A stretch of DNA of 7,719 bases. Origin: an uncultured Alphaproteobacteria bacterium (GTDB taxonomy: Bacteria > Pseudomonadota > Alphaproteobacteria > Sphingomonadales > Sphingomonadaceae). Within the stretch, counting starts at the first letter, position 1. Each line of letters opens with the position of its first letter. Under the pieces are notes generated by a model. It was not told where the DNA came from and searched no databases. It was given only the letters and a program-made list of their open reading frames with translations. Both the position numbers and the translations under genes were made by a program. The DNA is taken from NCBI GenBank assembly GCA_903939555.1, contig CAJAHV010000278.1, forward strand, positions 1 through 7,719, in the 5' to 3' direction. Of the stretch, positions 1 to 5,916 are shown in pieces.

Positions 1-519
1 CCTCGAAAGGGAATGTTGAATCACATCATCGCACGCTTGGGAATCGCCCGCGTGAGTCAGACTTCACGATCATTGGTATTACGGCCAACGTATAATGTAG
101 AAAGTTGTTTCGCCACCTTCCCCTTTCCCGACGGTCTGACCCCGAACATTCCCGCCGCCACTTATGCCGATGATCCGCGCGCGCAGGCGATTGCCGCTGC
201 GGCGGCGCGGCTCAACGAATTGCGCGAGAATTGGCTCAATCCTGCCGATCTGGTGCAGCGGGTGCCCGAGGTCGTCCCCGGCTATCCCGACCGCATCCTG
301 CCGCGCGACGAACGCGCGGCGAAGGAACTGAGCAAGCGCACCCTGACCAATTTGTACAACGCCCGCCCGCAATGGCTGGCCAATGCCCATGCGGCGCTCG
401 ATGTGGCGGTTGCCGATGCCTATGGCTGGGGCGCCGATTGGCGCGCCGGCACGATGACCGACGACGACATCCTAGCCCGCCTGTTCGCGCTCAACCAGCA
501 ACGCGCCGCAATACAATAA
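1..519 (+). CDS. C-terminal part of an MmeI-like (type IIL) DNA methyltransferase/restriction protein, 5' incomplete
   Basis: The reading frame is open from the first base and stops at TAA 517-519, so the gene starts outside the window or is a 5'-less remnant. The ATG at 13 has no spaced Shine-Dalgarno and is unlikely to be the true start. Counting from that ATG, CFATFPFPDGLTPNIPA (about residues 32-48) and the helical tail with LNELRENWLNP, PGYP, KELSKRTLTNLYNARPQWL and DVAVADAYGW match my memory of the extreme C-terminus of large (about 900-1,000 residue) MmeI-like proteins, which modify and often cut DNA. Here the tail follows the target-recognition region. The methyltransferase motifs and nuclease domain are not in the window, so activity cannot be judged. 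The segment before CFATFPFP seems too short for the family: RVSQT...LRPT appears to jump straight to ESCFATFPFP, which suggests an internal in-frame deletion. Family is fairly sure; intact versus pseudogene is open. Confidence 0.72.
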   Translation, partial: PRKGMLNHIIARLGIARVSQTSRSLVLRPTYNVESCFATFPFPDGLTPNIPAATYADDPRAQAIAAAAARLNELRENWLNPADLVQRVPEVVPGYPDRILPRDERAAKELSKRTLTNLYNARPQWLANAHAALDVAVADAYGWGADWRAGTMTDDDILARLFALNQQRAAIQ

Positions 520-545
520 AAGGGGTGCAGGGGGTCACCCCCTGC
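515..545 (-). terminator. Hairpin terminator of the mmsA-cupin-echA-mmsB operon, lying between convergent genes
   Basis: A near-perfect palindrome (GCAGGGGGTCACCCCCTGC, 527-545) lies between the methyltransferase stop (519) and the mmsB stop (565). An alternative stem pairs GGGGTG (522-527) with CACCCC (536-541). Read on the minus strand, that stem is followed directly by TTTTATT (521-515), the classic arrangement of an intrinsic terminator for the mmsB operon. The two stems are mutually exclusive. On the plus strand no U-run follows, so termination of the methyltransferase transcript is less certain. The GC-rich box plus nearby GCCGGAGGC resembles a motif I associate with gene ends in alphaproteobacteria; that is from memory. 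Confidence 0.6.
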
Positions 546-564
546 CCGCCGGAGGCCCCAGCCT

Positions 565-1443
565 TTACCCGCGCAAAAACTTGACGATCGCCGAAAAATC
601 GAGCGCGCCGCCGCCGTTATTGGCGAACATCTGGTACAGCGCCTTGGCTTGTGAACCCATCGGCACGCTGGCGCCGGCGGTGATGGCGGCACCAAGGGCG
701 AGTTTGAGGTCCTTGAGCATCAGCGCGCTGGCGAAACCGCCTTCGTAATCGCGGTTGGCGGGGGATGTCGGCACCGGGCCGGGGACGGGGCAATAGCTGG
801 TCATCGACCAGCTTTGGCCGCTGGCTTTCGACGAGATGTCGAAGAAGGTCTGGGCATCGAGGCCGAGTTTTTCGGCGAGGACGAACGCTTCGGCGGTGGC
901 GACCATGGTGGCGCCAAGGATCATGTTGTTGCAGATCTTGGCGGCCTGGCCCATGCCGGCGCCGCCGGCGTGGATGACGGCCTTGCCCATATTGGCAAGG
1001 ACCGGCTGCGCCAGCGCGAAGGCGGCTTCGGGCCCGCCGACCATGAAGGTGAGCGTACCGGCATCGGCAGCGGCAGTGCCGCCCGAGACGGGGGCATCGA
1101 CCATCTTCAGGCCTTTTTCGGCGGCGGCTTCGCCGACGCTGCGCGCCGTGGCGACATCGATGGTCGAACAATCGATGAGGACGGCATGCGGGCTGGCGGC
1201 GGCGAACAGCGCGTCATGATAGGCAGCGGCAACATGGGCGCCGGCGGGCAGCATGGTGACGATGGCATCGGCGCCCAGCGCGGCGGCACGCGCGCTGGTG
1301 GCGGCGGTGCAGCCATGGTGGACGGCGCGGGCCACGGCATCGTCGGACAGATCGAAAGCGCGGACGTCATGCCCGCCGCGCACCAGATTGACGGCCATGC
1401 CGCCGCCCATGTTGCCGACGCCGATGAATGCGATGATGCTCAT
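565..1443 (-). CDS. mmsB: 3-hydroxyisobutyrate dehydrogenase
   Basis: This cytoplasmic enzyme oxidises 3-hydroxyisobutyrate to methylmalonate semialdehyde with NAD+ in valine breakdown, making the substrate of MmsA encoded upstream in the same operon. The 292-residue protein has the normal family length. The N-terminal Rossmann motif is GVGNMGGG at residues 8-15, the substrate-binding signature is DAPVSGG at 116-122, and GAGMGQAAKICNN at 161-173 carries the expected catalytic lysine, Lys169. KDLKLAL at 244-250 is the conserved C-terminal motif with a second lysine (Lys247). The ATG at 1443 is preceded by AAGGA (1457-1453) at 9 bases. It is the last gene of the operon, 105 bases after echA, with a terminator-like hairpin beyond its stop. 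Other beta-hydroxyacid dehydrogenases such as tartronate semialdehyde reductase share the fold, but the motifs and neighbours favour this assignment. Confidence 0.93.
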   Translation of the reverse strand: MSIIAFIGVGNMGGGMAVNLVRGGHDVRAFDLSDDAVARAVHHGCTAATSARAAALGADAIVTMLPAGAHVAAAYHDALFAAASPHAVLIDCSTIDVATARSVGEAAAEKGLKMVDAPVSGGTAAADAGTLTFMVGGPEAAFALAQPVLANMGKAVIHAGGAGMGQAAKICNNMILGATMVATAEAFVLAEKLGLDAQTFFDISSKASGQSWSMTSYCPVPGPVPTSPANRDYEGGFASALMLKDLKLALGAAITAGASVPMGSQAKALYQMFANNGGGALDFSAIVKFLRG

Positions 1444-1457
1444 GTCAGTGTTTCCTT

Positions 1458-1542
1458 GTCATCCCGATCTTGACCGGGGACGCAGCTTCTTGTGGGCGGC
1501 GTGATGAAGAACAACTGGGTCCCGGGTCAAGCCCGGGATGAC
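1458..1542. repeat. REP-like inverted repeat between echA and mmsB
   Basis: Two 28-base arms lie in inverted orientation: 1458-1485 (begins GTCATCCCGATCTTGACC) and 1515-1542 (ends GTCAAGCCCGGGATGAC). They match at 24 of 28 positions, and pairing extends inward through TTCTT (1487-1491) with AAGAA (1507-1511). The transcript could fold into a long stem filling almost the whole 105-base gap between the two co-directional genes. The GTCATCCCGG...GGGATGAC pattern resembles dispersed palindromic repeats of sphingomonad and related genomes, as I recall them. One arm ends immediately beside the mmsB Shine-Dalgarno (1457-1453), so the fold may affect mmsB translation or echA mRNA stability; that effect is inference. 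Confidence 0.78.
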
Positions 1543-1548
1543 AGTGCT

Positions 1549-2322
1549 TTATTTCCCCGTCCAGACGCCGGGCCGCTTGGCGACGAACGCCGCCATGCCT
1601 TCGGACTGGTCCTGCGACCCGAACAGGCCATGGAACAGCCGGCGTTCGAAATTCACGCCTTGCGCCAGCGGCATTTCGAAACTGGCGTTGATGGCTTCCT
1701 TGCCGGCGATGGCGGCAAGCGGCGGCATGGCGGCGATGCTGGCGGCGAGCTTGATGGCTTCATCGACCAGATCGGCAGCAGGAAACACGCGCGCGACGAG
1801 GCCGGACTGTTCGGCCTCGGCGGCGCCCATCATGCGGCCGGTGAGGCACATGTCCATGGCCTTGGACTTGCCGATGGCGCGGACGAGGCGCTGCGAGCCG
1901 CCCATGCCGGGCATGACGCCCAGCTTGATTTCGGGCTGGCCGAACTTGGCATTGTCCCCGCAGACGAGGATATCGGCCATCATGGCAAGCTCGCATCCGC
2001 CGCCGAGCGCGAAGCCGTTGACCGCGGCGATCCACGGCTTGCGGGTGGCGGTGACGCGTTCATAGCCGGCGAAGAAGTTGCTGCCGTACATGTCGGCGAA
2101 CGACTGATCGGCCATTTCCTTGATGTCGGCACCAGCGGCAAAGGCCTTTTCACTGCCGGTCAGCACGAGGCAGCGCTGCGACGCGTCGGCGTCATAAGCG
2201 GCGAAGGCGGCGATCAGATCGGCGAGCACCTGCGAATTGAGCGCGTTGAGCGCCTGCGGCCGGTTGAGGCGGACGAGGGTGACCGCGTCATGCTGTTCGA
2301 CGAGGATGGTTTCGTAGGTCAT
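1549..2322 (-). CDS. echA: Enoyl-CoA hydratase (crotonase family), probably methacrylyl-CoA hydratase of valine degradation
   Basis: The protein adds water across the double bond of an enoyl-CoA. With mmsA and mmsB on either side, the likely substrate is methacrylyl-CoA, although such hydratases also serve fatty-acid oxidation. At 257 residues it has standard crotonase length. Visible features are LNRPQALNALN near residues 19-29, the oxyanion-hole segment FAAGADIKEM (61-70), and NGFALGGGCELAMMAD (102-117). Glu111 and Glu131 (in FGQPEIKLG) match the two catalytic glutamates of rat mitochondrial enoyl-CoA hydratase (Glu144, Glu164), which supports a true hydratase rather than an isomerase or hydrolase. 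The ATG at 2322 has AAGGA (2334-2330) at 7 bases, inside the end of the cupin gene. Only three bases separate it from the cupin stop, so the two are almost certainly co-transcribed and translationally coupled. Confidence 0.92.
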   Translation of the reverse strand: MTYETILVEQHDAVTLVRLNRPQALNALNSQVLADLIAAFAAYDADASQRCLVLTGSEKAFAAGADIKEMADQSFADMYGSNFFAGYERVTATRKPWIAAVNGFALGGGCELAMMADILVCGDNAKFGQPEIKLGVMPGMGGSQRLVRAIGKSKAMDMCLTGRMMGAAEAEQSGLVARVFPAADLVDEAIKLAASIAAMPPLAAIAGKEAINASFEMPLAQGVNFERRLFHGLFGSQDQSEGMAAFVAKRPGVWTGK

Positions 2323-2325
2323 CGG

Positions 2326-2691
2326 TCAATCCTTGCCAGCGGCATAATCATCGGCACCCAGAAAGTGCAGCGAGACATAGGGTTCATCCCCCACCACCCA
2401 ACTGTCATGCCCCGGGCCGACATAAAAGACATCCCCGGCGCGCATCTCGATAACCCGGCCATCGGACATCGCCGCCGTCGAACAGCCAGAGATCACCATG
2501 CCGACATGTTCGACATGGCATTCGTGCGCGCCCGAGGCCGCGCCGACATCGACCGACCAGCGCCACCCCGGCTGATAGGTGGCGCGACCGATTGTCATGC
2601 CGCCGAGCCGGACCAGTTCGAAACGGCCCTTTTCGAATTCGCGGACTTCATCCGGCGTCTCGAAGCGCTTCAGGATGACATCGGTATCCAC
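2326..2691 (-). CDS. Small single-domain cupin protein in the valine operon
   Basis: The 121-residue protein is one cupin barrel. Residues 56-69 (HECHVEHVGMVISG) resemble cupin motif 1 with His59, Glu61 and His62 as candidate metal ligands; AGDVFYVGPGHDSWVVGDEP (85-104) is motif 2 with PGH at 93-95. The start DTDVILKRFETPDEVREFE and GGMTIGRATYQPGWRWS are conserved in small bacterial cupins as I recall them. I chose GTG at 2691: it follows the mmsA TGA by four bases and has GGAG (2702-2699) at a 7-base spacing, the spacing seen for most genes here. An in-frame ATG at 2748 would add 19 residues (140 in total) and overlap mmsA by 53 bases, with an unconserved-looking basic leader. Reaction and ligand are unknown. 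Position between mmsA and echA suggests a link to branched-chain acyl metabolism, perhaps sensing or a small isomerisation or decarboxylation step; this is inference only. Confidence 0.85.
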   Translation of the reverse strand: MDTDVILKRFETPDEVREFEKGRFELVRLGGMTIGRATYQPGWRWSVDVGAASGAHECHVEHVGMVISGCSTAAMSDGRVIEMRAGDVFYVGPGHDSWVVGDEPYVSLHFLGADDYAAGKD

Positions 2692-2695
2692 CGCG

Positions 2696-4195
2696 TCACT
2701 CCATGGTCGGGATAACAAACGCGCTCGCCGTGTCACCCACGCCGCCATCGGGCCAGCGGCCGGTCACCGTCTTGCGCTTGGTCCAGAACTGCACGCCTTC
2801 CATGCCGTGCTGGCCGAGATCGCCGAACGCCGAACGCTTCCAGCCGCCGAAGCTGTGATAGGCGACCGGCACCGGGATCGGCACGTTGATGCCGACCATG
2901 CCGACATTGACCCGGGCGGCGAATTCACGCGCCGCATGGCCGTTGCGGGTGAAGATGGCGACGCCATTGCCATATTGATGCTCCGAAGGCAGCCGCAGCG
3001 CCTCCTCGAAATCGGCGGCGCGGACGATCTGCAGCACCGGGCCGAAGATTTCCTCCTGGTAGCTGCGCATCTCGGGCTTCACATGGTCGAACAGCGATGG
3101 CCCGACGAAGAAGCCGCCTTCATGGCCCTGAAGCGAATAACCGCGGCCATCGACGACCAGCTCGGCGCCTTCGGCGACGCCCATGTCGATATAGGATTCG
3201 ATCTTGGCCTTGTGCGCCGCGGTGACCACCGGGCCATAATCGGCATCGGGGTCGGTCGAAACGCCGATACGCAGCCGCGCGATGGCGGGCAGCAGCTTGG
3301 CGCGCAGCGCTTCGGCCGTCTCATGCCCCACGGGCACGACGACAGGCAGCGCCATGCAGCGTTCGCCAGCCGAACCGAAAGCAGCCCCGGCGAGATCGCG
3401 CACCACGGCATCGATATCGGCGTCAGGCATGATGACGGCATGGTTCTTGGCACCGCCCATCGCCTGCACGCGCTTGTTGTTCGCCCAGCCGCGCGACGAG
3501 ATATAATGCGCGACATCGGACGAACCGACGAAGCTGACCGCCGAAATATCGGGATGATCGAGGATCGCGTCGACCATTTCCTTGTCGCCGTTGACGACAC
3601 CGAAGACGCCATCGGGCAGGCCCGCCGCCTTGAACAGCGCACCCAGCCGCACCGGCAAGGTCGGGTCGCGTTCCGAAGGCTTGAGGATGAAGGCGTTGCC
3701 GGTGGCGATGGCGACGCCGGCCATCCACATCGGGATCATGGCGGGGAAGTTGAACGGGGTGATGCCGGCGCCGATGCCGATGGGCTGACGATGGGCGAAA
3801 ATGTCGATGCCGGGGCCAGCGCCATGGGTGTATTCACCCTTGAGCACATGCGGGATGCCGCAGCAGAATTCGATGACTTCAAGACCGCGCTGGATATCGC
3901 CCTTCGAATCGGCGAGCACTTTGCCGTGCTCGGACGACAGGATGCGTGCCAGATCGTCGATCTCGGCCTCCACAAGCTCCTTGAACTTGAACATCACCCG
4001 GGCGCGGCGCTGCGGGTTGGTCGCCGCCCAGGCGGGTTGTGCCTTGCGGGCGGCGGCGACGGCCTGTTCGAGCGTCGTCGCATCGCCCAGGCGAACCTGC
4101 GCCTGCACCTTGCCCGAATTGGGATCGAAAACGTCGCTGCTGCGAGCGCCCGAGGAGACCGATTGGCCGGCGATGAAGTGATCAATGATACGCAT
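2696..4195 (-). CDS. mmsA: CoA-acylating methylmalonate-semialdehyde dehydrogenase
   Basis: This member of the aldehyde dehydrogenase superfamily converts methylmalonate semialdehyde to propionyl-CoA and CO2 with NAD+ and CoA, the last specific step of valine (and thymine) degradation. The 499 residues match the family. Motifs visible: ITPFNFPAMIPMWM (145-158) with Asn149, LKPSERDP (171-178), SFVGSSDVAHYI (221-232), GGAKNHAVIMPDAD (247-260), the nucleophile Cys280 in GERCMA, and EEIFGP (381-386). The glutamate that ordinary aldehyde dehydrogenases carry before this GG is absent (QAMGG, 244-248), as expected for the CoA-dependent group, and GGAKNH is a signature of it. The ATG at 4195 has AAGG (4206-4203) at 7 bases. 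It is the first gene of the operon with cupin, echA and mmsB, and lies 107 bases after the saccharopine-dehydrogenase-like gene. An iolA-like role with malonate semialdehyde is possible but the neighbours favour valine. Confidence 0.96.
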   Translation of the reverse strand: MRIIDHFIAGQSVSSGARSSDVFDPNSGKVQAQVRLGDATTLEQAVAAARKAQPAWAATNPQRRARVMFKFKELVEAEIDDLARILSSEHGKVLADSKGDIQRGLEVIEFCCGIPHVLKGEYTHGAGPGIDIFAHRQPIGIGAGITPFNFPAMIPMWMAGVAIATGNAFILKPSERDPTLPVRLGALFKAAGLPDGVFGVVNGDKEMVDAILDHPDISAVSFVGSSDVAHYISSRGWANNKRVQAMGGAKNHAVIMPDADIDAVVRDLAGAAFGSAGERCMALPVVVPVGHETAEALRAKLLPAIARLRIGVSTDPDADYGPVVTAAHKAKIESYIDMGVAEGAELVVDGRGYSLQGHEGGFFVGPSLFDHVKPEMRSYQEEIFGPVLQIVRAADFEEALRLPSEHQYGNGVAIFTRNGHAAREFAARVNVGMVGINVPIPVPVAYHSFGGWKRSAFGDLGQHGMEGVQFWTKRKTVTGRWPDGGVGDTASAFVIPTME

Positions 4196-4272
4196 GGCTG
4201 TGCCTTACCGCCGGAAGCCGGCCATCGCTACCTGCGATTTTTCCGCAGCAGCCGGCAGCGATGCAGGTGAAA

Positions 4273-4295
4273 GCGTGCGCCCGGCAGGCGCACGC
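4273..4295 (-). terminator. Stem-loop after the saccharopine-dehydrogenase-like gene
   Basis: A perfect 8-base-pair stem, GCGTGCGC (4273-4280) with GCGCACGC (4288-4295), encloses a 7-base loop. Read on the minus strand it begins eight bases after the TAA at 4305-4303 and is followed by only TTTCACC, so it is a plausible but weak intrinsic terminator. It lies before mmsA on the same strand and may separate, or partly attenuate between, the two transcription units. Confidence 0.5.
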
Positions 4296-4302
4296 CGCGC
4301 GC

Positions 4303-5454
4303 TTACGCCGTCTCGTCGCTGAAGGTCAGGCCGGCATGGGTGTGCAGCCGGTCGATCAGGCTCTGGCCGAGTGCGGCGCCCGCCACCCAGATACCGCCTG
4401 CGACATCGGGGCGTTCGTGCACCAGGCAGATCGCGGTTTCGGCGATCAGTTTCGATGTCGAAGCATAGCCCGGGTCCTTGTCGCCATGGACGGCGCCGCG
4501 CACCTGCCGGCCGTCGGCGGCGATGCCGACGAACACCAAGTCATAATAACCCGATTCGCGTTCTTCGCGTGACGGGCCTTCGCCGGGCTTGGGTACATTG
4601 TCGCCGGTCAGCGCCGGAAATTCGGTCTGGGCGCCGGGCTGGATGACCGCCATCTCGTCATAGGTGAAATTCTCGCCCCAGGGGTGGCCCTGCAGAAAGT
4701 TCGACCGATGGACATTCTTGGTGTTGATCGCCGCCATCATGAACGGGCCGACCTCGACATCGAGCGCCTCGTCGCGGCGGACCTTGTCACCACGCGGCTG
4801 CTCGGGACCGGTGAAACCCGGCGTCAGCGCAAAGGGGTTGAACATCACCGCGAGCAAGGACGGATCCTTCTGGATCGCCGCCATCGTCGCCCGGCCGCTG
4901 GCCGCCGTGCCGCCCGACAGGCCGCCGCGCATGTCGCGCACCCGGCCACTGACATGCGGCACCGGCGCGCCGAGATGCTTTTGCGCCAGCAATTGCGTGT
5001 AGCAGACGCCGAGTTCGAAGGGGGTCGAATCAAAACCGGCCGAAAAGATGATGCGCGCGCCGCTGGCCTTGGCGGCAGCATCGTAGAGCGGGATCATCGC
5101 CGCCATCCACGAAGGTTCGCCCGACAGGTCGAGATAATCGGTGCCGGCAGCGGCACAGGCGGCGAGCAGCGGTTCGCCGTACAATTGGTAAGGGCCGACG
5201 GTGGTGACGACGCATTTGGTGCGCGCGACCATGGCGGCCAGCGAGGCCGGGTCGGCAGCATCGGCGGTGATGAGCGGGACGCTGGCACCGATTTCAGCGC
5301 GAACCTGTTCGAGCTTTGCCTGCGAGCGGCCCGACATCGCCCATTTTATGGGGCCATCGCTGCCATAACGATTGTGGAGATGGGCAGCGACGAGGCGGCC
5401 GGTGAAACCGGTGGCGCCATGGACGATGATGTCGAATTCGGCGTTGGGATTCAT
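4303..5454 (-). CDS. Saccharopine dehydrogenase-like NAD(P)-binding oxidoreductase (trans-acting enoyl reductase-like)
   Basis: The 383-residue protein has an N-terminal Rossmann fold with GATGFTGR at residues 13-20 and SGRS at 41-44. VGPYQLYGEPLLAACAAAGT (86-105), DYLDLSGEPSW (107-117), SAGFDSTPFELGV (138-150) and GGLSGGTAASG (177-187) follow. This pattern is that of the saccharopine dehydrogenase NADP-binding family, which includes mycobacterial trans-acting enoyl reductases of lipid synthesis, eukaryotic SCCPDH and many uncharacterised bacterial oxidoreductases. It is not a classical lysine-pathway saccharopine dehydrogenase, so the substrate is unknown; a lipid or acyl substrate is possible. 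The ATG at 5454 has AGGAG (5466-5462) at 7 bases. It lies upstream of mmsA on the same strand, with a stem-loop in between, so it may be its own unit. I see no clear signal peptide or membrane segment. Confidence 0.88.
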   Translation of the reverse strand: MNPNAEFDIIVHGATGFTGRLVAAHLHNRYGSDGPIKWAMSGRSQAKLEQVRAEIGASVPLITADAADPASLAAMVARTKCVVTTVGPYQLYGEPLLAACAAAGTDYLDLSGEPSWMAAMIPLYDAAAKASGARIIFSAGFDSTPFELGVCYTQLLAQKHLGAPVPHVSGRVRDMRGGLSGGTAASGRATMAAIQKDPSLLAVMFNPFALTPGFTGPEQPRGDKVRRDEALDVEVGPFMMAAINTKNVHRSNFLQGHPWGENFTYDEMAVIQPGAQTEFPALTGDNVPKPGEGPSREERESGYYDLVFVGIAADGRQVRGAVHGDKDPGYASTSKLIAETAICLVHERPDVAGGIWVAGAALGQSLIDRLHTHAGLTFSDETA

Positions 5455-5641
5455 GGGGTCGCTCCTGTGCGGGTACAGGCAGGACTTATGCCGAAGAACG
5501 ACAGGAAGGAAAGCAGGAAGGTCTGGAAGACAGGCAGAACTTGGGCAAAGTCCAAGCTGACGTCAGACGAGATCGGCTGGGGAAGAACCGAGCGCCTTGC
5601 TGGCCGGTCTTGTGAGAATCTGGGCACAAGCTGCGCTTGCT
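5455..5641. other. Gene-free spacer between tRNA-Gly and the saccharopine-dehydrogenase-like gene
   Basis: No convincing coding sequence is seen here. On the minus strand this is the leader and presumed promoter region of the gene starting at 5454; I could not fix a promoter. It holds a purine-rich tract on the plus strand (about 5500-5530, repeats of AGGAAG), a perfect 10-base palindrome CTGACGTCAG (5557-5566), a small inverted repeat CTTGG/CCAAG (5540-5544 with 5552-5556) and another, CTTGTG/CACAAG (5609-5614 with 5625-5630). These may be operator or RNA elements; no function is shown by the sequence. Confidence 0.45.
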
Positions 5642-5662
5642 TCCAGCCGCACTGCGGCTGGA
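5642..5662 (-). other. Stem-loop spanning the 3' end of tRNA-Gly
   Basis: A perfect 9-base-pair inverted repeat, TCCAGCCGC (5642-5650) with GCGGCTGGA (5654-5662), has a 3-base loop. Its tRNA-proximal arm contains the discriminator base and the encoded CCA. In the precursor RNA the CCA end could be paired with the trailer. No U-run follows on the minus strand, so this is a trailer hairpin or factor-dependent stop more than a classical terminator. Confidence 0.55.
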
Positions 5663-5733
5663 GCGGGCGAAGGGATTCGAACCCTCGACTTCAACCTTGG
5701 CAAGGTTGCGCTCTACCCCTGAGCTACGCCCGC
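5659..5733 (-). tRNA. tRNA-Gly (anticodon GCC)
   Basis: Read on the minus strand, 75 bases fold into a full cloverleaf. The 7-base acceptor arms are GCGGGCG (5733-5727) and CGCCCGC (5669-5663). The D-arm region is TAGCTCAGGGGTAGAGC, the anticodon arm is CAACCTTGCCAAGGTTG with loop anticodon GCC, and the T arm contains GGTTCGAATCC. The discriminator is T at 5662 and CCA is genome-encoded at 5661-5659. The anticodon GCC reads the glycine codons GGC and GGU. The gene stands alone; the nearest gene on its strand starts about 200 bases downstream. Confidence 0.97.
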
Positions 5734-5765
5734 TCGACCATCGATTGCCATCGTGGCGAGGGGCG

Positions 5766-5794
5766 CGGTTACACGCCCCATTTTCGCAATGCAA
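5766..5794 (-). promoter_or_regulatory. Candidate promoter of tRNA-Gly
   Basis: On the minus strand TTGCAT (5794-5789) and TAACCG (5771-5766) are separated by 17 bases, placing a start site about 25 bases before the mature tRNA. The bases after the -10 are GC-rich (CGCCCC), as in stringently controlled stable-RNA promoters. A GGGGCG/CGCCCC inverted repeat (5760-5765 with 5774-5779) overlaps the -10. The -10 match is poor, so this is tentative. Confidence 0.3.
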
Positions 5795-5916
5795 GCAGAT
5801 TCCGGAAAAAGGCACCGGCGATCCCCGGCTGTGGCATTGGCGACCTTGGCAAAATGCCGCCTGCGCCCCCATATGGCAGCAGCAACATTCCACTTTCACA
5901 GACAAAGGGCATCATC

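Noticed and set aside
814..1473. A glycine-rich 219-codon open frame on the plus strand opposite mmsB.
   Set aside because: It is a shadow frame of the dehydrogenase gene; the low-complexity GG-rich translation is explained by the complement of alanine-rich codons.
1458..1542. The paired GTCATCCCG repeats as a CRISPR array or an insertion-sequence end pair.
   Set aside because: There are only two inverted copies with a 29-base loop and no transposase or regular spacers; a REP-like hairpin fits better.
1492..2715. A 407-codon open frame on the plus strand opposite echA and the cupin.
   Set aside because: It runs through the REP-like repeat and is antisense to two well-supported genes, with typical shadow composition.
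2579..4270. A 563-codon open frame on the plus strand opposite mmsA.
   Set aside because: It is an antisense shadow of a clear aldehyde dehydrogenase gene in GC-rich DNA. Its translation is rich in D, H, R, G and A with no recognisable family.
5540..5556. The CTTGG/CCAAG inverted repeat as a terminator for tRNA-Gly.
   Set aside because: The stem has only five base pairs, the loop is seven bases and no U-run follows, so it is kept only as a spacer feature.
5486..5905. A 139-codon open frame on the minus strand covering the tRNA region.
   Set aside because: It contains the tRNA-Gly gene in its middle and has no family features.
4684..5916. A long in-frame extension upstream of the CnoX gene.
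   Set aside because: It crosses the antisense of the saccharopine-dehydrogenase-like gene and the tRNA; the real protein begins at the TTG at 5917.
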